Assembly (NCBI GenBank): GCA_017961965.1
Contig: JAGCWG010000114.1
Location: forward strand, 1 to 7,433
Length of the DNA: 7,433 nt
Direction: 5' to 3'
Origin: Bacteroidaceae bacterium
Lineage (GTDB): Bacteria; Bacteroidota; Bacteroidia; Bacteroidales; Bacteroidaceae
The notes under the pieces are model-generated. The model had not been told where the DNA came from. It did no database searches and saw only the letters and a list, made by a program, of their open reading frames with translations. This document shows, one piece after another, positions 1-6,183 of the stretch (the first letter of the stretch is position 1; each line of letters begins with the position of its first letter). The position numbers and the translations under genes are program-made.

Positions 1-6
1 TAAAAG

Positions 7-106
7 TTGAGTTTGTAAGTTTGTGAGTTTATAAGTTTTTATGTTTTTGCGGAGTCTTTTTCGCGAGAACTAAAAAACTCAAGAACTCACAAACTTAAAA
101 ACTCAA
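7..106. repeat. Long imperfect inverted repeat made of 8-bp units, upstream of the susC-like gene
   Basis: The left arm (7-45) matches the reverse complement of the right arm (68-106) at 33 of 39 positions by my hand alignment. The centre continues as a stem: GCGGA at 49-53 faces TTCGC at 60-64, with one G-T wobble, around a 6-base loop at 54-59. Both arms are themselves tandem octamers. GTTT recurs every 8 bases at 11, 19, 27, 35 and 43, and AACT recurs at 68, 76, 84, 92 and 100, with two more copies at 118 and 126. As RNA this would fold into a rod of about 100 nt. It may be a leader structure, a bidirectional terminator-like element for an unseen upstream gene, or a dispersed intergenic repeat. 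No T-run follows it on the plus strand, so a classical intrinsic terminator for plus-strand transcription is not supported. The structure is directly visible; its function is unknown. Confidence 0.75.
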
Positions 107-117
107 AAAAACATACG

Positions 118-172
118 AACTAACAAACTAAAATTAACAACTAAATATTAATAAACCATTAAATCAAACAAC
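118..172 (+). promoter_or_regulatory. A-rich, G-free translation leader of the susC-like gene
   Basis: From 118 up to the start codon at 173 the plus strand contains no G at all, so no Shine-Dalgarno sequence can exist here. It should stay largely unpaired as RNA. Such A-rich leaders are typical of strongly translated Bacteroidota genes, where initiation does not rely on Shine-Dalgarno pairing. I found no convincing Bacteroidota promoter (-7 TAnnTTTG with a TTTG-like -33) in this stretch. The only plus-strand -7 match (TAAGTTTG, 16-23) lies inside the octamer repeats and is probably chance. The real promoter may be inside the hairpin region or before the window. Confidence 0.45.
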
Positions 173-3100
173 ATGAAACAGAAACTAAACCTTAGATTTC
201 TCATGACGTTGGTCATTGGAGTCTTCGTATCTGTTAGCGCGTTTGCCCAAGACATACTTGTCAAGGGACACGTCAAAGATGACATCGGCGAAGATGTCAT
301 AGGTGCATCCGTAAGAGTGAAAGGAACGTCACAAGGTGCCGTTACAGACGTTAACGGTAACTTCTCGCTTAAGGTAGAGAAAGGTTCCACACTCGTAATT
401 TCGTTCATCGGTTTCCAAAGTCAGGAAGTTCGTGCCACTCAGAACATGAACATCACACTCCGTGAAGACATGAAGGTTCTTAACGAATCCGTTGTCATCG
501 GTTATGGTACTGTAAAGAAGACAGACCTGACAGGTTCGGTAATCGCTATCAAGCCTGACGAGATGAACCATGGTCTTCAAACAAACCCTCAAGACATGAT
601 AATGGGAAAGATTGCTGGTGTGAGTGTTATTCCTGGTGATGGTACTCCTGGAGGTGGAGCAACAATCAGAATACGTGGTGGTTCATCTCTCAACGCATCA
701 AACGACCCACTTATCGTTATTGATGGATTAGCTCTTGACAACTACGGAGCAAATGAGGGTTCTGCAAATGCACTTTCCTCTATCAATCCTGCTGACATTG
801 AAAGTTTCACAGTTCTTAAGGATGCATCTTCCACAGCTATCTATGGTAGCCGTGCATCTAATGGTGTCATCATCATCACCACTAAAAAAGGTTCCAATGG
901 ACAAAAAGCAAAGATTTCATATAATGGTAATGTGAGCGCAAGCTTCAATACAAAACGTCTTGAAGTTTTGAATTCTTCTGAATATATCAATTTTGCACAG
1001 AAACTTACAGGCTTTGAAGGTGATGACGCTGGTTGGTTGGCATCAAGCCAATACGCAAAACTTGGATATGTAAATGCTGATGGTGAACATCTATTTGCAG
1101 ATACAGACTGGCAGAAGGAAATCTATCGTACAGGAATCAATACAGACCATAATATAACAATAAGTGGTGGTCTTAAGAATTTGCCTTACCGTGTTAGTTT
1201 AGGTTATACACACCAAGACGGAACACTAAAGACATCAAATTTCAACCGCTATACTGCAAGCATCAATCTCAGTCCAGTCTTACTCGACAAGCATCTGACT
1301 GTAAATTTCAATGCTAAGGCAATGTTCTCTCGTCACTCATTCGCAAACACTTCAGCAGTTGGTAAGGCAATCTATGCAGACCCAACCAAGCCTATCTATG
1401 ATAATAGAGAAAGTGCAAAGGAGTATGGTGGATATTGGCAATGGGAGACAACTGCTGACTTTGGCGATTCCGAATGGACACATTCATATTCTGGTCTTAA
1501 TGCAGACAATCCAATTGCTGCACTTTATAACCAGTCAAATATAGGAAAGGCACGTGAATTTATTGGTAACCTTGAACTCGATTACAAAATTCACGGATTT
1601 GAGGATCTCCATATTCATGTTAATGGCGGTTTTTCCGTAGGACATGGTCATAGCGACAAGAAAGTCTCTCCATATGATTATTCAGGCAATATTTACTATG
1701 GAAGCAATGGATGGAATGAAGGTGACAAGTACAATCTATCAGGTTCTGCATATGCACAATACATCAAGGATATAGACGATATCCATCACATTGATGTAAT
1801 GGCTGGTGCAGAGGAATCTCATTTCCATAGAGAAACAGACTGGGATTATCCTAAGTACTATCCATTGACAAACTTATTACATCCTGGTGAGTTAACAGAC
1901 CCAGAATATTATGACACAAAGAACTCTCTATATAAGACAGAAAATTTTCTTGTGAGCTACTTCGGAAGACTTAACTATAGTCTTCTCAATAGATATCTCT
2001 TCACATTCACAATGCGTGCTGATGGTTCTTCACGATTCCCATATCGTGGCGAGAACTTTGGATACTTCCCATCTGCTGCATTTGCATGGAAGATTAACGA
2101 AGAGCCATTCTTGAAGAATTGCGATGCCATATCAGAAGCAAAGATTCGACTTGGTTGGGGTAAGACTGGTCAACAGGAAGGTATCAGTGACTATTCATAC
2201 TTTGCAAACTACACGATAAACTCAGCTGGAGCTTACTATCCTGCAGTTGGCGATGGTACAACATATCGTCCAGAAGGATACAATCCTGACATTACGTGGG
2301 AAAAGACTACCACTTGGAATGCAGGTATTGATTTCGGTTTTGTCAACAACCGTTTCGTGGGTAGTGTTGATTACTATTATCGCAAAACAACAGACCTTCT
2401 TAACACAAAGGCTGTTGCAGCTGGTACTAACTTCTCTACACGTATTTTGGGCAATATTGGTTCGCTTCACAATTCAGGAATTGAAACACAACTCATATAC
2501 CGTGCTATACAGACAAAGGATTGGCGTTGGGAAATCGGTTATAATTTAACTTGGAATCAGAATAAGATTGACGAGCTCACAACTACCGATGGCGCACCTA
2601 TCGGACATGCTTATGCTTCCGTAGGTGGAAGTGGTGCAGGTGCTGTCATGGCTTATGCACAGGGCCACCCAACAAGTTCATTCTATGTTTATCAGCAGGT
2701 GTATAATGAAGCCGGTCAGCCAATCCAAGGCGAATTCGTTGATCGTAATGCAGACGGTGTTATCAACGAGAAGGACAAGTATTTCTACAAGAAAGCAGAC
2801 GCAGATGTAATCATGGGTCTTTCTTCAAAACTCATATGGAAGAACTGGGATTTGGGAATTTCCCTTCGTGCAAGCCTCAACAATTACATGTACAACTCAA
2901 TAGAGGCAAATGACCGTGCTAATGTATCTGCATCATACGTTTACAGCAACGAGACATGGCATAATGTAGTGAAGTATCAGCTTGACAAGAGCTGGCAATA
3001 CATTGACAATGTATCTTCACAATCAGACTACTTCATTCAGAATGCTTCATTCTTGAAGTGTGACAATATCACTCTCGGTTATTCTTTTGATAAGATTTGC

Positions 3101-3256
3101 AATTGGGATATAACTGGTCGTGTTTACTTCACAGCACAGAACGTGTTTACCATTACAAATTACAAGGGAATTGACCCAGAAGTTAGCGGAGGTTACGATA
3201 GTGCCATCTACCCACGTCCATTCACAGGTATTCTCGGCGTATCACTTAACTTCTAA
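173..3256 (+). CDS. susC: SusC/RagA-family TonB-dependent outer-membrane glycan transporter
   Basis: This 1027-residue protein is an outer-membrane beta-barrel that imports oligosaccharides into the periplasm using TonB energy, in complex with the SusD-like protein encoded next. It begins with a signal peptide (about residues 1-25, likely cleavage AFA|Q). A carboxypeptidase-regulatory-like beta-sandwich of about residues 28-103 follows, with the typical GASV.VKGT..G..TD..GNF pattern. Next is a TonB-box-like ESVVIGYGT at 105-113 and then the plug domain, which carries the SusC signature AIYGSRASNGVIIITTKKG from residue 222. The rest is a barrel ending in phenylalanine, as expected for BAM-assembled proteins. 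There is no STN domain before the regulatory-like domain, so anti-sigma signalling of the FecA type is not indicated. The start at 173 gives a complete signal peptide. Length and domain order are normal and no frameshift is seen. Family assignment is very secure; the substrate is inferred only from the neighbours. Confidence 0.96.
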   Translation: MKQKLNLRFLMTLVIGVFVSVSAFAQDILVKGHVKDDIGEDVIGASVRVKGTSQGAVTDVNGNFSLKVEKGSTLVISFIGFQSQEVRATQNMNITLREDMKVLNESVVIGYGTVKKTDLTGSVIAIKPDEMNHGLQTNPQDMIMGKIAGVSVIPGDGTPGGGATIRIRGGSSLNASNDPLIVIDGLALDNYGANEGSANALSSINPADIESFTVLKDASSTAIYGSRASNGVIIITTKKGSNGQKAKISYNGNVSASFNTKRLEVLNSSEYINFAQKLTGFEGDDAGWLASSQYAKLGYVNADGEHLFADTDWQKEIYRTGINTDHNITISGGLKNLPYRVSLGYTHQDGTLKTSNFNRYTASINLSPVLLDKHLTVNFNAKAMFSRHSFANTSAVGKAIYADPTKPIYDNRESAKEYGGYWQWETTADFGDSEWTHSYSGLNADNPIAALYNQSNIGKAREFIGNLELDYKIHGFEDLHIHVNGGFSVGHGHSDKKVSPYDYSGNIYYGSNGWNEGDKYNLSGSAYAQYIKDIDDIHHIDVMAGAEESHFHRETDWDYPKYYPLTNLLHPGELTDPEYYDTKNSLYKTENFLVSYFGRLNYSLLNRYLFTFTMRADGSSRFPYRGENFGYFPSAAFAWKINEEPFLKNCDAISEAKIRLGWGKTGQQEGISDYSYFANYTINSAGAYYPAVGDGTTYRPEGYNPDITWEKTTTWNAGIDFGFVNNRFVGSVDYYYRKTTDLLNTKAVAAGTNFSTRILGNIGSLHNSGIETQLIYRAIQTKDWRWEIGYNLTWNQNKIDELTTTDGAPIGHAYASVGGSGAGAVMAYAQGHPTSSFYVYQQVYNEAGQPIQGEFVDRNADGVINEKDKYFYKKADADVIMGLSSKLIWKNWDLGISLRASLNNYMYNSIEANDRANVSASYVYSNETWHNVVKYQLDKSWQYIDNVSSQSDYFIQNASFLKCDNITLGYSFDKICNWDITGRVYFTAQNVFTITNYKGIDPEVSGGYDSAIYPRPFTGILGVSLNF

Positions 3257-3292
3257 CATCATATCAATACACTCTGATAAAAATAAAACATT

Positions 3293-4903
3293 ATGAACAT
3301 CAATATAAAGAAAACAATACTGTCTGCTACAATTGCTACTATGGCAGTTGGCGGATTGACAACATCATGTGTCAAAGACCTTGATGTTACTCCTATCAAT
3401 CCTCAGCAAACACTCATTCTAAACCAAGATGCCCTACTTAATAAGATATATGCTAGTTTCGCTCTGACTGGTCAGAATGGTGGTGCAGGATCTGGCGATA
3501 TTCCAAAGGAAATCTTTGACAACGAAGGTATGTCAGGATTCTATCGTATGTCATGGTCACTCAATGAGTTTACTTCTGACGAGGCTGGCTGGGTCTGGTC
3601 TGATGCAGGAGTTCCAGAGTTGTTGCACAATGCCTTTGCAGCAAGCAACACATTCTCTTTTGCCATGTACTATCGTCTATACTTCACAATCACTCTTTGT
3701 AACTCATATCTTGATCAGGCAAGTGATCCACAGAAGTGTGCAGAAGCAAGATTGATACGTGCATTGAACTATATGTATGTGACAGACTTGTTTGGTGCAG
3801 GCCCTATGTCAACCTCCATTTCATCAGAGTTGGCTCCATACTATGACCGCAAACAACTCTTTGCGTTCTGCGAGTCTGAGCTTAAGGCTTGTGTTGAAGA
3901 CCTTGCTGATGAAGGAACAAATACATATGGTCGCTTGGACAAAGCAGCTGCCTACATTCTTCTTTCACGTCTTTATCTCAATGCGGAAGTCTATACAGGC
4001 GAAGCACGTTGGGATGATGCCATGAAATATGCAGAGATGGTCATCAATAGCAAGTACTACCACTTGCTTGAAACTGGAAAGACAAATCCTGTTACTAACG
4101 AAGTGTATTCTCCATATCAGATGCTTTTCCTTGCTGACAACAACGAGAATGGAGCACAATACGAAGCTATATTCCCTGTAATACTTGATGGTATCAGGAC
4201 GCAGAGTTATGATGCAACAAACTTCCTTGTCTTCTCTACATACGGAAGCAAAGAGAGCGATGCCATTCCATCTGGAACAAACAACAGCTGGGGTAAATGT
4301 GCAAGAGTAAAGGGTAAACTCGTAGAGAAATTCTTCCCTAATGGAGATGCTCCGGAAACTGACAATCTCGCAGAGATGATATCAAAGGCTAAGGACGATC
4401 GTGCTCTATTCTTCAGCAAAGGCTATAGCCAGTATGTTGAAACTGAAGATGCAAGTGAAGGATTTAGCTGTGTAAAATTCCGTAACGTACGTTCTGACGG
4501 AAAGAAAGCACAGGCAGAGAATTTCGTAGATACAGACCTTCCTCTTCTACGTGTAGCAGAGGCATACCTAACGTATGCTGAGGCTTCTATCCGCAAAAAC
4601 GGACAGAATCCAACTGCAAACAAGTACATAAACAAGATACGTGCTCGTGCAAATGCTGAGCAGAAGGGTTCATACGACCTTGAAGATGTATTTGACGAGT
4701 GGGCACGTGAGTTCTGGTTCGAAGGACGCCGACGCACGGATCTTGTCCGTTTCAATCGTTTCGGAGGTCAATCAGAATATCGTTGGGAGTTCATGAGCAA
4801 TCAGCCTAACGGCGGCTCTTTCTCTTCTAATTTCAACGTGTTTGGTTTGCCATCAACAGACCTTGACACAAATACTAATCTTAAGCAGAACGAAGGTTAT
4901 TAA
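3293..4903 (+). CDS. susD: SusD/RagB-family surface glycan-binding lipoprotein
   Basis: This 536-residue lipoprotein is the partner of the SusC-like barrel. In known complexes SusD forms a hinged lid that binds the glycan and closes over the transporter. The N-terminus is a lipoprotein signal with the lipid cysteine at residue 26 (LTTSC), followed by VKDLD, an acidic stretch consistent with surface export. The helical TPR-like region contains the family motif EARLIRALNYMYVTDLFG at 151-168. The C-terminal RagB/SusD region has LPLLRVAEAYLTYAEAS around 416-432, INKIRARAN shortly after, and EFWFEGRRRTDLVRF at 473-487. The protein ends in NEGY, like many family members. It starts 36 bases after the susC-like stop, with an A-rich spacer and no Shine-Dalgarno sequence, so the two are surely co-transcribed. 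Length is typical and the gene is intact. The ligand cannot be read from the sequence alone. Confidence 0.95.
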   Translation: MNINIKKTILSATIATMAVGGLTTSCVKDLDVTPINPQQTLILNQDALLNKIYASFALTGQNGGAGSGDIPKEIFDNEGMSGFYRMSWSLNEFTSDEAGWVWSDAGVPELLHNAFAASNTFSFAMYYRLYFTITLCNSYLDQASDPQKCAEARLIRALNYMYVTDLFGAGPMSTSISSELAPYYDRKQLFAFCESELKACVEDLADEGTNTYGRLDKAAAYILLSRLYLNAEVYTGEARWDDAMKYAEMVINSKYYHLLETGKTNPVTNEVYSPYQMLFLADNNENGAQYEAIFPVILDGIRTQSYDATNFLVFSTYGSKESDAIPSGTNNSWGKCARVKGKLVEKFFPNGDAPETDNLAEMISKAKDDRALFFSKGYSQYVETEDASEGFSCVKFRNVRSDGKKAQAENFVDTDLPLLRVAEAYLTYAEASIRKNGQNPTANKYINKIRARANAEQKGSYDLEDVFDEWAREFWFEGRRRTDLVRFNRFGGQSEYRWEFMSNQPNGGSFSSNFNVFGLPSTDLDTNTNLKQNEGY

Positions 4904-4929
4904 CCATTGTTAAACATAATTAGAAGTAT

Positions 4930-6117
4930 ATGAAACTAAATAATATATTTTCATTTGCATTAATTGGACTTGGTATCATCGCCACAACATCATGTTCTGA
5001 CGACAATGGCTCAAATCCGACAATGCACCAGCCAGAGACATTTGCTCTCAACACGCCAGCATTGGCGGGAATGGCTATTGATTTGGAATCAAGCAAAGAT
5101 TCACTTGCTATTACGTGGAGTCAACCAGACTATGGTGGTTACCCTGCTGCAGTTAGCTACTACATTCAGTACACCACGGAGGATGAGTTTAAAGAAAGCA
5201 TAGACGACGAGGGTAAGGTAACATACAACTATGTTCAGATAGATGACCCAGTTAACGTTTGTCGTGGTTACTTGGCTTATGAAGACATAAACCGTAACAT
5301 CATGCACTTACTCGACATTACAAAAAGCGAGCAAGTTCCAGCCACACAAAAGTTAAACATCCGTGTGAGTGCAAAGACATACTCTTCACAACTGATCTAT
5401 TCTAACACTGTAAGCGTGCTTGTCAAGCCATATTTCAGGACACTTGTGGCTACCGACCCAATAATATGGTATATGACAGGTTCAACTATTGGTGATGGCT
5501 CATGGTCAGATCCTATTCCTAATGGATGCCAACCATTGTACATTGACCCTAACAACACTTATGATGAAGTTACGGGTACAGGTGTAATTACTTGGACAGG
5601 TTATCTGATGGGCACAGGAATGAAGTTCCGTGGTTCAAACACAGACGGATGGAAAGTTCAGATTGGACAAGGCTCTGCGTTTGGTGACTATGTTCTTAAT
5701 GATGGTGGGTCTGGTAACATTACTGTCCCTGCCGACGGATACTACGTTGTAAATCTCGACACAAAGACAAATACACCAGAGATAACAGCCTACGAAGGAA
5801 AAGTCAATGTGTTTACAGGCATTGCACTTTCTGGTAGTTTCAATGGATGGGGAGACACACCTATGACTGCCGTTACAACAGTATGCGAGAATCATGACTG
5901 GTACGCAGTTATTGACCTCAATGCTGGAGACGAGGTTAAATTCAAGGAAGAAGGCTCTTGGGATCACAACTGGGGCGGTGGAATGTTCAACAATGTATCA
6001 TACGGACATTATGGTATTGGAGCTTCTAACGGTTGGAACTTCTATATTCCAGAGACGGGAACATACGAGATATTCTTCAATGATATCACAGGACTTTTCC
6101 GTTTTGTAAAACAGTAA
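4930..6117 (+). CDS. susE: SusE-like surface glycan-binding lipoprotein (SusE/SusF family)
   Basis: This 395-residue protein is a non-catalytic surface lipoprotein expected to bind glycan and hold it near the SusC/SusD pair. The lipid cysteine is residue 22 (TTSC) and is followed by SDDN, which fits the Bacteroidota surface-export signal. Residues of about 35-170 form an N-terminal Ig/fibronectin-like SusE region, with the pattern LAITWSQPDYGGYPAAVSYY at 59-78. Two similar beta-rich modules follow. The first is at about 178-290, with GMKFR at 230-234 and a Trp at 241. The second is at about 296-395, with LSGSFNGWG at 300-308, EVKFKE at 335-340 and GSWDHNWGGGMF at 342-353. It ends with GTYEI.FN..TG.F.FVK. 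Length and layout match B. thetaiotaomicron SusE (about 387 residues, one N-terminal domain and two starch-binding modules). The gap to the susD-like gene is 26 bases. Family is secure; starch binding is inference. Confidence 0.85.
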   Translation: MKLNNIFSFALIGLGIIATTSCSDDNGSNPTMHQPETFALNTPALAGMAIDLESSKDSLAITWSQPDYGGYPAAVSYYIQYTTEDEFKESIDDEGKVTYNYVQIDDPVNVCRGYLAYEDINRNIMHLLDITKSEQVPATQKLNIRVSAKTYSSQLIYSNTVSVLVKPYFRTLVATDPIIWYMTGSTIGDGSWSDPIPNGCQPLYIDPNNTYDEVTGTGVITWTGYLMGTGMKFRGSNTDGWKVQIGQGSAFGDYVLNDGGSGNITVPADGYYVVNLDTKTNTPEITAYEGKVNVFTGIALSGSFNGWGDTPMTAVTTVCENHDWYAVIDLNAGDEVKFKEEGSWDHNWGGGMFNNVSYGHYGIGASNGWNFYIPETGTYEIFFNDITGLFRFVKQ

Positions 6118-6125
6118 AACAAACA

Positions 6126-6161
6126 GGTACGGAGTAGAGACCGTCGTCTCTACTTCATACC
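6126..6161. repeat. Compact palindrome between the susE-like and susF-like genes
   Basis: The 16-base arms at 6126-6141 and 6146-6161 pair at 15 of 16 positions, with one G-T wobble (6132/6155) and one C-A mismatch (6130/6157), around the 4-base loop CGTC. The inner 8 bp (GTAGAGAC/GTCTCTAC) are perfect. The sequence after the stem is CACTAACC, not a T-run, so it does not look like a standard intrinsic terminator. In the operon mRNA it would form a stable hairpin. It could lower expression of the following gene or protect the upstream message from 3' decay. It also resembles dispersed GTAGAGAC...GTCTCTAC palindromes that I recall from intergenic regions of Bacteroidota and other phyla. The structure is directly visible; its role is not known. 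Confidence 0.8.
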
Positions 6162-6183
6162 ACTAACCTAAAACGAAACAACT

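Noticed and set aside
16..23. TAAGTTTG, a match to the Bacteroidota -7 promoter consensus TAnnTTTG
   Set aside because: It lies inside the GTTT octamer array, where such matches arise from the repeats (a mirror match sits on the minus strand at 90-97). The window begins too close to it to show a -33 element.
148..408. Minus-strand open frame of 86 codons overlapping the susC-like start
   Set aside because: It is antisense to a well supported signal peptide and regulatory-like domain, and its translation has no recognisable features.
3262..3279. Short inverted repeat TATCA/TGATA in the susC-susD gap
   Set aside because: Only 5 A/T-rich base pairs with an 8-base loop; expected by chance and too weak to call a terminator or attenuator.
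4423..4755. Minus-strand open frame of 110 codons inside the susD-like gene
   Set aside because: It lies antisense to the conserved RagB/SusD C-terminal motifs; the arginine- and serine-rich product looks like a shadow translation.
5635..5967. Minus-strand open frame of 110 codons inside the susE-like gene
   Set aside because: It is antisense to the conserved binding modules, with no start context or family resemblance.
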